Source: Xenorhabdus poinarii G6
GTDB lineage: Bacteria > Pseudomonadota > Gammaproteobacteria > Enterobacterales > Enterobacteriaceae
Length of the DNA: 64,000 bases
Reading direction: 5' to 3'
Assembly (NCBI RefSeq): GCF_000968175.1
Contig: NZ_FO704551.1
Coordinates: forward strand, 1,364,001-1,428,000
The notes beneath the pieces were generated by a model. It did no database searches. It saw only the letters and a program-made list of their open reading frames with translations, and had not been told where the DNA came from. Each line of letters begins with the position of its first letter. The first letter of the stretch is position 1. Of this stretch, positions 32,720-42,194 are shown piece by piece. The position numbers were made by a program, and so were the translations under genes.

Positions 32720-33106
32720 TCATGATCCGCCGTTGTCAGTGAGATGTAATGGAAGCTTAACTTCAAGTTCAATATCTGTACTTTGACGAAAATCGTAAGG
32801 CGTAATGCCGTATTCTTTACGGAACATATAGGTGAAATGGGATTGAGAGCCAAAGCCGAAATCCAGGGCGATGTCAAAAATAGGCAAAGAACTATTTCTT
32901 AATAGCGCAACAGCACCCGCCAAGCGCCGCTGACGGATGTATTTTCCAAGAGATATGCCGGTCACTTCCTTGAATATTTTCTGCATATGCCAAAGTGAGT
33001 AGCCAGAGTAAGCAGCAAGCTCTTCAAGATGAATGACACGGCCAAGATGGTTTTCTATCCATTTACTCAGTGCGTATACAAGTGCTAAGTGGTTATCTTG
33101 TGTCAT
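32720..33106 (-). CDS. SoxS/MarA-like AraC-family regulator
   Basis: The 128-residue protein is essentially two helix-turn-helix motifs, like MarA, SoxS and the Rob N-terminal part. The first is LEELAAYSGYSLWHMQKIFKE, the second IFDIALDFGFGSQSHFTYMFRKEYG with the conserved PYDFR. It lacks a ligand domain, so its activity should follow its abundance. ATG 33106 aligns with SoxS; a GTG at 33145 would add 13 residues. A 20-residue acidic tail extends past the usual SoxS end. Targets are unknown but stress and efflux genes are typical. Confidence 0.78.
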   Translation of the reverse strand: MTQDNHLALVYALSKWIENHLGRVIHLEELAAYSGYSLWHMQKIFKEVTGISLGKYIRQRRLAGAVALLRNSSLPIFDIALDFGFGSQSHFTYMFRKEYGITPYDFRQSTDIELEVKLPLHLTDNGGS

Positions 33107-33297
33107 CACAATTTTAAACTGGTTAAAGGTTGGTGAAGTATACACAACTTCTTTTCAAGATGACAAAATCCATTATGATGGGGGGATAACGAGCCGATAA
33201 GGATTCTGACGCACCATCAGACTATGTGATGACTTGCCACAATACACCATGCTTTTATTGTCACTATTATAACAATAAAAGGATATTAGGGGGCTAA

Positions 33298-33444
33298 TTG
33301 AAGACTAAAAAAGTGTTTTTAACGCTGTGCTCAATATTAATGTGTTTGTTTTTGTATCTGTTAGCGTTAGACATACATTGTCAGCAAGGTGAGGATGTCG
33401 TCGAATTTGGTGTTTGCTCCATCACCCGATACTTACCTTTTTGA
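33298..33444 (+). CDS. mgrB: MgrB-like inhibitor of PhoQ
   Basis: This 48-residue frame begins with TTG, preceded by AGGGGG. The product has a short basic N terminus, one membrane helix (about residues 6-26) and a periplasmic tail with Cys28, Cys40 and a final YLPF. E. coli MgrB has the same size, helix, paired cysteines at 28 and 39, and an ending FIPW. MgrB binds PhoQ and lowers its kinase activity; the cysteines make it redox-sensitive. It lies near a cspC-like gene, as in E. coli. The small size and TTG make it easy to miss. Confidence 0.75.
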   Translation: MKTKKVFLTLCSILMCLFLYLLALDIHCQQGEDVVEFGVCSITRYLPF

Positions 33445-33657
33445 TATTCACTCAATCGTTAGCCTGCTTGCATATGTGTTAACATACCTTTGCGGTATTC
33501 ATTATGACAATAGGTTGAGTAAATTTGGATTTGATAAATTTTATACAAGCTGGGGAAGACAGAAAATTTTTGGTTCTATTCAGGTTTTATGATTCAGAAC
33601 AACAAATAAAATAGCGGTTAATGAGACGGGTTCTAAGCATCGTAAAAAGAGGACGAG

Positions 33658-35031
33658 ATGGCAGAACAACAAGAACAACAAGCCACGCTTAAGCGTGGCT
33701 TAAAGAACAGGCATATCCAGCTTATTGCCCTTGGTGGTGCAGTAGGAACCGGATTATTTTTGGGTATTGCGCAAACGATTCAAATGGCGGGGCCTGCGGT
33801 ACTGCTTGGGTATGCAATTGGTGGGATTATTGCGTTTTTGATTATGCGTCAATTGGGCGAGATGGTTGTTGAAGAGCCTGTAGCGGGATCATTTAGCCAC
33901 TTTGCTTATAAATACTGGGGGAATTTTGCCGGTTTCCTGTCAGGCTGGAACTACTGGGCCATGTTTATTTTGGTTGGCATGGCTGAATTAACGGCTGTGG
34001 GGGTGTATATCCAATACTGGTGGCCGGACGTTCCCACTTGGATTTCTGCAGCAATATTTTTTGTCCTGATTAATCTTGTCAATCTCATTAATGTCCGGTT
34101 GTATGGTGAAACTGAGTTTTGGTTCTCAATTATTAAAGTCAGTGCGATCATCGGGATGATTGTTTTTGGCAGCTATTTACTGATTAGCGGTCATGGCGGT
34201 CCACAGGCAAGCATCACCAACTTATGGCAGCAGGGCGGTTTTATGCCAAATGGGGTTTCTGGCTTGATTACGGCGATGGCAGTGATCATGTTTTCATTTG
34301 GTGGGCTGGAAACCGTGGGTATCACAGCCGCAGAAGCAGAGCATCCCGAAAAAAATATTCCCAAAGCAACCAATCAGGTTGTTTATCGAATATTGCTGTT
34401 TTATATCGGCTCACTGGCTATTTTATTGTCGCTATATCCGTGGACGAAAGTGGTAGAAGGTGGTAGTCCTTTTGTTTTGATTTTTCATGATCTGGATAAT
34501 TTTTGGGTAGCAAATGTCCTGAATGTCGTGGTACTCACGGCGGCATTGTCGGTTTATAACAGTGGTGTGTATTGTAACAGCCGGATGCTGTATGGTTTGG
34601 CTAAACAAGGTAATGCTCCCCGTATACTCACAAAAGTAAACAAACGTAATGTGCCTGTTTTATCCATTGGCTTATCAGCGTTGGCAACTTCAATGGGGGT
34701 CTTGGTTAACTATGTGATGCCCGGTAAAGCCTTTGAGCTGTTGATGGCGTTAGTGGTCACGACGTTAGTTATTAACTGGATTATGATCTGTTTTGCGCAC
34801 TTGAAATTCCGTGCCGCCAAAAATAAAGAAGGTGTTAAAACTCAGTTTCAGGCACTGTGGTATCCCTATGGAAATTACCTGTGTTTGGTATTCCTGGCGT
34901 TCATTCTTGTCATTATTTTGACGATCCCCCCTATTCGTATCTCGGTTATTTTGATGCCGTTTTGGATTGGTGTTTTATGGATCGGGTACTTGATCGCTCG
35001 ATCAAACAAAGCCAGGAAACAGGTAAACTAG
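33658..35031 (+). CDS. aroP: Aromatic amino acid permease AroP-like
   Basis: The 457-residue APC-family transporter has twelve membrane helices. It tracks E. coli AroP closely: LKRGLKNRHIQLIALGGAVG, RQLGEMVVEEPVAGSFSHFA, IMFSFGGLETVGITAAEAEH and LTAALSVYNSGVYCNSRMLYGLA. It should import Phe, Tyr or Trp by proton symport; PheP-type specificity cannot be excluded. The ATG follows GAGG. I saw no clear TyrR box in the short leader. Confidence 0.85.
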   Translation: MAEQQEQQATLKRGLKNRHIQLIALGGAVGTGLFLGIAQTIQMAGPAVLLGYAIGGIIAFLIMRQLGEMVVEEPVAGSFSHFAYKYWGNFAGFLSGWNYWAMFILVGMAELTAVGVYIQYWWPDVPTWISAAIFFVLINLVNLINVRLYGETEFWFSIIKVSAIIGMIVFGSYLLISGHGGPQASITNLWQQGGFMPNGVSGLITAMAVIMFSFGGLETVGITAAEAEHPEKNIPKATNQVVYRILLFYIGSLAILLSLYPWTKVVEGGSPFVLIFHDLDNFWVANVLNVVVLTAALSVYNSGVYCNSRMLYGLAKQGNAPRILTKVNKRNVPVLSIGLSALATSMGVLVNYVMPGKAFELLMALVVTTLVINWIMICFAHLKFRAAKNKEGVKTQFQALWYPYGNYLCLVFLAFILVIILTIPPIRISVILMPFWIGVLWIGYLIARSNKARKQVN

Positions 35032-35057
35032 TTGTTGTGTACGCGCCGTATCTTGTT

Positions 35058-35085
35058 AGCCGGGTAGCGATACTCGGCTTTTTTA
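35058..35085 (+). terminator. Terminator after aroP
   Basis: A 9-bp stem (AGCCGGGTA/TACTCGGCT, one G-T pair) with a GCGA loop is followed by six T residues. Confidence 0.8.
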
Positions 35086-35673
35086 TTTTCCCGGATTGAA
35101 AGTACCAACGATGTTCGTGTATGTACGTGGCGAAATCAGTTTATCGTATGGGAATAACCTGTTGTGGGAATAGTCAGAAACGTCTTATAAATATTATAAT
35201 TGGATAATATTTAATGAATAATAAACGAAAATTAGGTTGATTACGGGTAAAGCAATTATTTTCTATGTACAAAAAGAATGATTTAAATTAAATATTCTTT
35301 TTATCCTTATCTAGAATAGATTTTGTATAACGATAATTCTCTGCTTTACACCGTAACAGGTGTGAAAAACAATATGATGTATTAAACAGACTCAAGTGAC
35401 TTATGGCATGTAACAATTTCTTTTTGTATTGATTCATGATGTTATATCACTTAAAGGTTATTGAGTAATTTCAAATCGGAATAGAGAATCAGGGTTTAAA
35501 ATATGTGCGTTAACGCCAGCGCCTGAAAAAAATGGCTTGCGATTATATAAAGAGTGTGTAATAAAACATATGGGTAAACGAAGTATTGCTCTGTTAATAA
35601 ATAACGGCAACCAATACTGTTTTTTATTTTTATGCCAATAGGCTAATAAAGTGATTCAAAGGAAATTTTTGAA
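35086..35673. other. Long leader upstream of the cold-shock gene
   Basis: This stretch of about 590 bases is AT-rich and contains no convincing gene. Very short frames begin at 35503 and 35570 but lack support. Cold-shock genes often have long structured 5' leaders, so part of it is probably transcribed. Confidence 0.45.
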
Positions 35674-35883
35674 ATGGCAAAAATCACTGGTACTGTGAAG
35701 TGGTTCAACGAGTCTAAAGGTTTTGGTTTTATTACCCCTGCGAATGGTAGCAAAGATGTATTTGTACATTTTTCTGCAATTGTGAAAGATGGGTTTAAAA
35801 CATTATCTGAAGGCCAACAAGTTGAGTTTGAAATTCAGGAAGGCCCGAAAGGTCCTGCTGCTGCAAACGTTTCAGCTTTATAG
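35674..35883 (+). CDS. cspC: Cold-shock protein CspC/CspE-like
   Basis: The 69-residue protein is a single cold-shock domain. RNP1 is KGFGFIT and RNP2 is VFVHFSAI, both intact, so it should bind single-stranded RNA and DNA and act as an RNA chaperone or antiterminator. The MAKI start and nearby mgrB favour CspC over CspE; the two differ little. A GGAAAT-type site precedes the ATG. Confidence 0.88.
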   Translation: MAKITGTVKWFNESKGFGFITPANGSKDVFVHFSAIVKDGFKTLSEGQQVEFEIQEGPKGPAAANVSAL

Positions 35884-36011
35884 TCATTAATTTAATTTGG
35901 TTGGTGTTTAATTACTGGCTAAATATATTTATCATCGTTCTGGTTTGATTGTCTGATGATAATTTATTGCAAATATCACTCTATTGAGGTACTAATAGAG
36001 TGATTTTTATT

Positions 36012-36110
36012 TTGACTCGGGGCGTTCTTTATTGAACTGAGAAGCACCCGTATTACCTGATCTGGATAATGCCAGCGTAGGGAAGTCATGGTATCACGAG
36101 TTCCGATACC
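36012..36110 (+). ncRNA. TPP riboswitch (THI element)
   Basis: The stretch contains ACTGAGA at about 36036, the CACCC arm, then ACCTGATCTGGATAATGCCA and GCGTAGGGAA, the conserved thiamine-pyrophosphate aptamer core. A GGTATC/GATACC hairpin (36090-36110) followed by a T-rich run is the likely switching element just before thiD. High TPP should turn expression off. Confidence 0.92.
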
Positions 36111-36144
36111 CGCTTTTCTTTAGTTGGTAGTAGGAATGACGACC

Positions 36145-36942
36145 ATGAGAATTAATTCACTGACCATCGCAGGCACAGATCCTAGTGGTGGTGCCGGCAT
36201 TCAAGCCGATTTAAAAACCTTTTCCGCCCTTGGTGCTTACGGTACAGCAGTGATAACTGCGTTGGTAGCGCAGAATACAATGGGCGTACAATCAGTTTAT
36301 CATCTTGATCCCCGCTTTATTGTTACCCAGTTAGAATCTGTGCTTTCAGATGTCAGGATAGATAGCGCCAAAATAGGTATGCTGTCGAATGCAGCTAATG
36401 TCACTGCAATAGCAAAATTATTGCATTGTTATCCCATTCCCTACATAGTCTTGGACACCGTGATGGTGGCGAAAGGAGGAGCGCCTTTGTTATCACCTGA
36501 GGCCGTGACAGAAATGGTAGAACAACTCTTTCCTCTCGTCTCTTTGATCACGCCCAACTTACCGGAAGCCGCAGCCATATTGAAATGTGATCTTGCCAAG
36601 ACCGAAGATGATATGTTATCGCAGGGACGTGCATTATGCGCAATGGGCTGTCAGGCTGTTTTGTTGAAAGGTGGACATTTGCCTAACGAAGAAAGCCCGG
36701 ACTGGCTTTTTACCCCGGAAGGAGAGTGGCGTTTTACAGCGACCAGGGTTAATACCCGACATACGCATGGAACGGGTTGTACGTTGTCCGCAGCACTCAC
36801 GGCATTACGTCCACGTTATTCTGATTGGCAAAGTACGTTGCCAGTGGCGAAAAACTATTTACAACATGCACTGATGCAGGCGGATAGCCTGGAAGTGGGT
36901 CATGGCATTGGTCCTGTCCACCACTTTCATCAATGGTGGTGA
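36145..36942 (+). CDS. thiD: Hydroxymethylpyrimidine (phosphate) kinase ThiD
   Basis: The 265-residue ribokinase-family protein phosphorylates HMP and HMP-P in thiamine synthesis. It begins INSLTIAGTDPSGGAGIQAD with the substrate loop; LITPNLPEAA and LLKGGHLPNEESPDW lie in the middle, and the anion hole with catalytic Asp/Cys region is NTRHTHGTGCTLSAALTA. ATG 36145 aligns with E. coli ThiD and follows AGGA; the frame extends upstream without support. A TPP riboswitch precedes it. The partner thiM of E. coli is not here. Confidence 0.92.
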   Translation: MRINSLTIAGTDPSGGAGIQADLKTFSALGAYGTAVITALVAQNTMGVQSVYHLDPRFIVTQLESVLSDVRIDSAKIGMLSNAANVTAIAKLLHCYPIPYIVLDTVMVAKGGAPLLSPEAVTEMVEQLFPLVSLITPNLPEAAAILKCDLAKTEDDMLSQGRALCAMGCQAVLLKGGHLPNEESPDWLFTPEGEWRFTATRVNTRHTHGTGCTLSAALTALRPRYSDWQSTLPVAKNYLQHALMQADSLEVGHGIGPVHHFHQWW

Positions 36943-36987
36943 TATTGCCCCGAATCATGCCCTTTTGGGATGATAGCGGATTTGAGA

Positions 36988-37016
36988 AATGGGGATATGG
37001 GGTCCCCATTTTGAAG
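36988..37016. terminator. Bidirectional terminator between thiD and fbaB
   Basis: A perfect 9-bp stem AAATGGGGA/TCCCCATTT with a 6-base loop lies between convergent genes, with a T-rich flank on one side and an A-rich flank on the other. Confidence 0.75.
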
Positions 37017-37038
37017 CTGCTACCTCTGAGGTTGTTGA

Positions 37039-38088
37039 TTAGGCGATAGTGATTGTCTTATCGAGATAGACATCCTGTACGGATTGGATCAATTCAACAC
37101 CGTCTTTCATCGATTTTTTGAACGCTTTACGGCCAAGGATCAATCCCATGCCACCGGCTCGTTTATTGATAACAGCCGTGCGGACTGAGTCACTTAAATC
37201 ATTATCTCCAGATGCGCCGCCTGAATTGATTAATCCCGCCCGGCCCATATAGCAGTTAGCCAGTTGATAACGAACGAGATCAATCGGATGTTCAGTGGTC
37301 AGATTGTCGTAGACGCGTTTATCTGTATGCCCGAACCCAATCGCAGTATAGCCACCATTTGTTTCAGCCATTTTTTGTTTCACGATGTCGGCACCGATCG
37401 TGACTGCCAGATGGTTTGCCTGACCAGTTAAATCGGCGCTGGTGTGATAATCAACCCCGTTTTTCTTGAAAGCCGGATTGCGTAAATAAGCCCATAAGAC
37501 GGTCACCATGCCTAGTTCGTGAGCACGTTCGAATGCGGCTGAAATTTCTTCTATTTGGCGGCGTGATTCGGGGGAGCCGTAATAGATTGTTGCGCCTACC
37601 GCAATGGCGCCCAGATTAAATGCTTGTTCGACGCTGGCATACAAAGTTTGATCATATTGTGCCGGATAGGTCAACGTCTCATTGTGGTTAAGCTTAACCA
37701 GAAATGGGATCTTATGTGCATAACGACGAGAAACAGATGCCAGAACACCGTAAGTGGAAGCCACACAATTACAGCCAGCTTCAATGGCCAGTTCAACGAT
37801 ATTTTTGGGATCAAAATAGAGAGGATTGGCCGCAAAAGAAGCGCTGGCAGAATGTTCAACGCCTTGATCCACAGGCAAAATTGAAAGATAACCCGTCCCT
37901 GCCAGACGGCCATGATTCAGTAAGGTTTGCATGGAACGGAGTACGGTATTGGGGCGGTTATTTTCAAGCATTACTCTATCAACAAAATCGCTCCCCGGGA
38001 GATAGAGATTTTCACGTGGCAATGTATTGCATTGATGTTGTAATAAATTCTCTGCGTCTTTTCCTAACAATTTAGCGATATTCGTCAT
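37039..38088 (-). CDS. fbaB: Class I fructose-bisphosphate aldolase FbaB
   Basis: The 349-residue protein cleaves fructose-1,6-bisphosphate through a Schiff base. It is nearly colinear with E. coli Fba[41 protein letters not shown], and [15 protein letters not shown] with the Schiff-base Lys. ATG 38088 ([16 protein letters not shown]) is the family start; upstream residues in the frame are spurious. FbaB is the gluconeogenic-condition aldolase in E. coli. An inverted repeat about 120 bases upstream may be an operator. Confidence 0.93.
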   Translation of the reverse strand: MTNIAKLLGKDAENLLQHQCNTLPRENLYLPGSDFVDRVMLENNRPNTVLRSMQTLLNHGRLAGTGYLSILPVDQGVEHSASASFAANPLYFDPKNIVELAIEAGCNCVASTYGVLASVSRRYAHKIPFLVKLNHNETLTYPAQYDQTLYASVEQAFNLGAIAVGATIYYGSPESRRQIEEISAAFERAHELGMVTVLWAYLRNPAFKKNGVDYHTSADLTGQANHLAVTIGADIVKQKMAETNGGYTAIGFGHTDKRVYDNLTTEHPIDLVRYQLANCYMGRAGLINSGGASGDNDLSDSVRTAVINKRAGGMGLILGRKAFKKSMKDGVELIQSVQDVYLDKTITIA

Positions 38089-38189
38089 GATTAACTCCAG
38101 TTTGCAAAAGGCGCTGTTAATTGTTGTTGATATCAGGGGGGATCTCAAGATAAGTCGTCAGGGAAGCCGCAGTGGATCGCTTCAGTTAA

Positions 38190-38225
38190 TACAAATGTGA
38201 CTAACTACAAATGTTACTAACATTT
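38190..38225 (-). promoter_or_regulatory. Tandem repeat and palindrome upstream of fbaB
   Basis: Two adjacent 16-base units (38190-38205 and 38206-38221) read TACAAATGTkACTAAC. The second forms a perfect palindrome, AAATGTTA-C-TAACATTT (38209-38225). The position, 100-140 bases before fbaB, suits an operator, but the regulator is unknown. Confidence 0.45.
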
Positions 38226-38414
38226 AACCCTTTTTCATCACAATAAAGCGCAATAATATTCATTTGATAGGGTGTTAAATTAATTCCATTTCATTCATGG
38301 ATTGAATAATCCTGATGGTTTTTCCTGGAAATTTCTTTCATTAAAATAAATAAATTCTGACGGTATTTGTTAACATACTGTTTTCTCGGTTATCATAAAT
38401 AGAGTGACTAATAA

Positions 38415-38436
38415 ATATTGAATAAATATTCAATAT
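38415..38436. repeat. AT-rich 9-bp inverted repeat
   Basis: ATATTGAAT/ATTCAATAT arms are separated by four bases, in the intergenic DNA between fbaB and cyaR. It may be a protein site or chance in AT-rich DNA; nothing else is evident at 38,226-38,524. Confidence 0.3.
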
Positions 38437-38524
38437 GAATTCAGATACATTAAGTTAATTTATGTTTCATGAATGGAGGGAGTGTTTTAATACCTTGAAT
38501 TGACAGTGTTTTTATAAAATGGCT

Positions 38525-38615
38525 AAAAAGAAAAGGCCAGCTCAAGGGAGATTGAGCTAGCCAAGGAGGTGGTTCCTAGTCTTACAATAAAACTTTTTTA
38601 GTTCTTTATTTTCTG
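38525..38615 (-). ncRNA. cyaR: CyaR (RyeE) small regulatory RNA
   Basis: On the minus strand AGGAACCACCTCCTTGGC is followed by a terminator stem with the loop AATCTCCCTT and a T-rich tail, matching E. coli CyaR from its conserved seed to its 3' end. It lies next to trhP (yegQ), the same neighbour as in E. coli. TATTAT at 38622-38627 sets a start near 38615. The CCACCTCC seed pairs with ribosome sites; E. coli targets include ompX, luxS, nadE and yqaE mRNAs through Hfq. Confidence 0.9.
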
Positions 38616-38648
38616 GGACTGATAATACGAGAAATCAAATAGTATTGA

Positions 38649-38664
38649 TGTGATCTGTTTCTAA
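38649..38664 (-). promoter_or_regulatory. CRP-like site upstream of cyaR
   Basis: TGTGA-N6-TCTAA at 38649-38664 matches the CRP site in one half fully and three of five bases in the other. Its centre, 38656.5, is 41.5 bases before the predicted cyaR start, the class II activator position, and E. coli cyaR is known to be CRP-dependent. Confidence 0.65.
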
Positions 38665-38711
38665 AAAAATAGAACTATTTCTTTAAAAACCGATTCTGAT
38701 TATTTCACTTG

Positions 38712-40076
38712 TCATTCTTGTGGGTGAGGTTTTCTTGTATTGCCGCTTTTTAAATATCGGACAAGCAAAGCATAATCCAGCTTGATTTCTTCAGGAATAG
38801 GCAGATAAACGATATGTCCATCGCCGGGCGCAATTTCTATCGGCTGGCCTTTTTTATTTGTCATGGATGCTAACGTAAAGTTGATATTACCTGCCGGGGT
38901 CATGAGTTCCAAATAATCCCCAACAAGAAATTTATTCTTCACCGCAACTTCAGCTAACCCATTGACCCGCTTGCCAGTTAGTTCGCCAACGAATTGTTGT
39001 GTATCCGACACGGAATAGCCATATTCGTAAGTCTGGTAGGCATCATGGGTATGACGACGCAGAAAACCTTCGGTATAGCCTCGATGTGCCAGGCCTTCCA
39101 GGGTGGTCATTAACGTTGGATCGAAAGGTTTTCCGGCAACGGCATCCTCTATTGCCCGACGATAGACTTGAGCGGTACGGGCACAATAATAGAAAGATTT
39201 GGTACGGCCTTCGATTTTCAGGGAGTGAACCCCCATCGTTGTTAATTTTTCCACATGTTCAATTGCGCGTAAGTCTTTAGAGTTCATGATATAAGTGCCA
39301 TGTTCATCTTCAAACGCGGACATATATTCGCCAGGGCGTTTGGCTTCTTCTATCATGAATACCTTGTCCGTGGGCGCACCTTGACCCAATGTGGGGTCAA
39401 GATTTTTCACCGGGATGGGATCGTGCATATGGACAATATTGCCGACAGTATCTTCCTTGCCTTCCTGTACATTGTACTCCCAACGACAGGCATTGGTGCA
39501 AGTCCCCTGGTTAGGATCGCGTTTGTTGATATAACCGGATAACAGGCAACGCCCGGAGTAAGCCATACAAAGGGCACCATGCACAAAAACTTCAAGCTCC
39601 ATATCGGGCACTTGCTGGCGGATTTCAGCGATTTCTTCCAGTGAGAGTTCACGGGAGAGAATAACCCGCGTCAGTCCCATCTGTTGCCAGAATTTGACAG
39701 TTGCCCAGTTGACTGCGTTAGCCTGGACTGAAAGATGAATCTCAATTTCAGGAAAGGCTTCCCGTACCATCATAATCAAGCCTGGATCGGACATAATCAG
39801 CGCATCAGGCTTCATTTCCACGACGGGCTTTAAATCACGGATAAACGTTTTCAGTTTTGCATTATGGGGGGCGATATTCACGACGACGTAAAAACGTTTA
39901 CCCAAGTCGTGCGCTTCTTTAATCCCTTGCGCCAGTGTTTCGTGGTTAAATTCATTATTACGAACACGCAGGCTATAGCGGGGCTGTCCGGCATAAATGG
40001 CATCGGCACCATAAGCGAATGCATAACGCATGTTTTTCAACGAGCCGGCAGGAGAAAGTAATTCTGGAGTCAACAT
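38712..40076 (-). CDS. trhP: tRNA 5-hydroxyuridine synthase TrhP (YegQ)
   Basis: The 454-residue peptidase-U32-family protein hydroxylates U34 of certain tRNAs, with prephenate in the pathway. It has the TIM-barrel start ELLSPAGSLKNMRYAFAYGADAIYAG and a cysteine set CMAYSGRCLLSGY plus GTCTNACRWEY suited to an iron-sulfur cluster. HSLKIEGRTKSFYYCA is the U32 signature. CyaR lies directly downstream on the same strand. The old protease name is historical. Confidence 0.92.
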   Translation of the reverse strand: MLTPELLSPAGSLKNMRYAFAYGADAIYAGQPRYSLRVRNNEFNHETLAQGIKEAHDLGKRFYVVVNIAPHNAKLKTFIRDLKPVVEMKPDALIMSDPGLIMMVREAFPEIEIHLSVQANAVNWATVKFWQQMGLTRVILSRELSLEEIAEIRQQVPDMELEVFVHGALCMAYSGRCLLSGYINKRDPNQGTCTNACRWEYNVQEGKEDTVGNIVHMHDPIPVKNLDPTLGQGAPTDKVFMIEEAKRPGEYMSAFEDEHGTYIMNSKDLRAIEHVEKLTTMGVHSLKIEGRTKSFYYCARTAQVYRRAIEDAVAGKPFDPTLMTTLEGLAHRGYTEGFLRRHTHDAYQTYEYGYSVSDTQQFVGELTGKRVNGLAEVAVKNKFLVGDYLELMTPAGNINFTLASMTNKKGQPIEIAPGDGHIVYLPIPEEIKLDYALLVRYLKSGNTRKPHPQE

Positions 40077-40261
40077 ATTCTTAACGTTCTCGATCTGAGT
40101 TCAAGTCAGTCCTTACCCAACGTCATTATCATTACTAAGGGTAAGGTTTAAAAGAGAGGGATTTTAGCGCCGATGCCATCATTAGCACAAATAGATTATG
40201 ATGAATATCGCGGTAAAAAGAATAATGTGATTCGCTTATCACCTTTAATGAGGAATTCTGC

Positions 40262-41443
40262 ATGCCAGCCGCTATTTGGGCCTTAGCGATAGCGACATTT
40301 GGGATTGCTACGACCGAATTTATTGTCGCTGGTTTACTTCCTGAAATCGCCACCGAATTTACTATTTCGATACCAACTGCGGGGTATATGGTAACCAGTT
40401 ATGCACTGGGTGTCTTTGTCGGGGCGCCTGTTTTAATCCTATTAGGGGCGCGTATAGAACGGAAAAAAATGCTTTCCATGTTAATGGTATTATTTATTAT
40501 CGGAAATGCACTGACGACTTTTTCCCCAACATTTTCTCTGGCAATTATCGGCCGAATTGTTGCTTCCCTGACTCACGGTGCTTTTATGGGCATTGGGGCT
40601 ATTATCGCCGCTGAACTGGTTGCGGAAAATAAAAGAACCACGGCGATTGCATTGATGTTTAGCGGCATGACAGTGGCTAACTTGGTTGGTATTCCGTTGG
40701 GCACATGGATAGGCAAAGCAATTTCCTGGCGTATGACGTTTGCAATAATTACTGTCATTGGCGTGATTGCCTTGGTGGGAATTTTAAAATTATTACCCAA
40801 ATTTGATCAAAACGCGCCGGTCAGTATTAAAAAGGAATTGTTAGCTTTTACCAATATCCATGTGCTGTTGGCGATGGGGATCACGGTTCTGGGGCCTGCC
40901 GCATTTTTTACCACGATTACCTATATTGCGCCATTGATGATCAATATTGCCGGGTTTTCTGAGAGCGCCATCACCGGGATCTTACTGATTTTGGGGTTAG
41001 GGTTTTTCTTTGGCAATATTGTTGGCGGAAAACTTGCAGATAACGCCATGATGCCATTGCTGTATTCAACGCTGGGGCTACAGTCCGTTGTTTTATTGAT
41101 TTTCTGGTTGTATGGTGCCAATCAATTGATTGCCTGTTTGAGTCTATTTCTGATGGCAGCATTGGGATTTGCCACCGTATCACCGATCCAGCGTTTGGTC
41201 ATGGATAAAGCCCAAGAAGCCGGAGCACCTAATCTTGTTTCTTCTGTCAATATTGGTTTTTTTAATTTAGGCAATGCAGTCGGCGCGTGGTTAGGTGGTG
41301 TGATTATCGCGGCTAATTATAGTTACACAACACTCAATTTGGCGGGAGGAGGGCTGGCGGTTATGGCGTTGTTATTAGCGGTTATTTCGGGTTTTCTCGA
41401 TCAGAAAAAACGACAAGAACGGCCAAAAAAGCAGCCGCAATAA
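40262..41443 (+). CDS. MFS exporter, DHA1 (YdhP/AraJ-like)
   Basis: The 393-residue protein has twelve membrane helices and the DHA1 marks: GIATTEFIVAGLLPEIA at the start, SYALGVFVGAPVLILLGARIERKKML in loop 2-3 and the R-x3-H-G-AF-G motif C-like stretch near residue 100. Such proteins export drugs or sugars by proton antiport; the substrate is unknown. GAGGA precedes ATG 40262. It replaces yegP at this place relative to E. coli and is not mdtD. Confidence 0.8.
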   Translation: MPAAIWALAIATFGIATTEFIVAGLLPEIATEFTISIPTAGYMVTSYALGVFVGAPVLILLGARIERKKMLSMLMVLFIIGNALTTFSPTFSLAIIGRIVASLTHGAFMGIGAIIAAELVAENKRTTAIALMFSGMTVANLVGIPLGTWIGKAISWRMTFAIITVIGVIALVGILKLLPKFDQNAPVSIKKELLAFTNIHVLLAMGITVLGPAAFFTTITYIAPLMINIAGFSESAITGILLILGLGFFFGNIVGGKLADNAMMPLLYSTLGLQSVVLLIFWLYGANQLIACLSLFLMAALGFATVSPIQRLVMDKAQEAGAPNLVSSVNIGFFNLGNAVGAWLGGVIIAANYSYTTLNLAGGGLAVMALLLAVISGFLDQKKRQERPKKQPQ

Positions 41444-41465
41444 TGGGATTTACCGCAGGCAACAA

Positions 41466-42173
41466 TTACATTAAACGGCAAATTTCGGCTTCCCAACGAT
41501 AGCCCAAACCATAAATGGAACGGATAAAGGATTTATCTTCATCCAATTGTTCCAGCTTCCGGCGTAAATTTTTAATGTGGCTATCAATAGTCCGGTCGTT
41601 CACAATGCGATGATCGTCATAGAGGTTATCCAGTAGCTGATCGCGGGAAAAGACCCGCCCTGGTTGGCTGGACATAATTTTGAGTAAACGGAATTCAACC
41701 GGAGTGAGTTCAAGTACGCGTTCAGAATAACGCGCCTGAAAGTGGTTTTCATCAATGGTCAATGTACTTTGCTCACTGATGATCGCTTTTGGGTGATAGC
41801 AACGCCGCAAGATGATTTTTACTCTGGCGACGATTTCTCGTGGGCTGTAAGGCTTGCAGATATAATCATCAGCCCCGATTTCTAATCCGACCAGCCGATC
41901 AATTTCCTCCGTTTTGGCGGTCATTATGACTATCGGAATATCTGAAAATTGACGGATTTCCCGACAGATCGACAATCCATCAAGGCCGGGCAGCATCAGA
42001 TCAAGCAAAATAAGATGGGGTTGGTGTTGTTGAACATGGGCGATGACTTCATCACCCCGTGTCAGCCATTGGGTCTGATAATTCGCTGATTGCAGATAAT
42101 CAACCAGTAACTGCCCCAACTTGGGTTCATCCTCAACGATTAAAACAGTGTATTGTGTAAGAGGTATACTCAT
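41466..42173 (-). CDS. baeR: Response regulator BaeR
   Basis: The 235-residue OmpR-family protein has a receiver domain (phospho-acceptor Asp in [13 protein letters not shown] near residue 58, Lys in the TAK of VIMTAKTEE) and a winged-helix DNA domain ([31 protein letters not shown] ... YGLGYRWE). BaeR switches on mdtABC and other envelope-stress genes. It is the last gene of mdtABC-baeSR, 21 bases after baeS. Confidence 0.93.
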   Translation of the reverse strand: MSIPLTQYTVLIVEDEPKLGQLLVDYLQSANYQTQWLTRGDEVIAHVQQHQPHLILLDLMLPGLDGLSICREIRQFSDIPIVIMTAKTEEIDRLVGLEIGADDYICKPYSPREIVARVKIILRRCYHPKAIISEQSTLTIDENHFQARYSERVLELTPVEFRLLKIMSSQPGRVFSRDQLLDNLYDDHRIVNDRTIDSHIKNLRRKLEQLDEDKSFIRSIYGLGYRWEAEICRLM

Positions 42174-42194
42174 TATCTTTTAAGTGATGATGTT

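Noticed and set aside
33389..33592. 67-codon frame overlapping mgrB
   Set aside because: It overlaps the conserved end of mgrB in another frame and shows no protein-like pattern.
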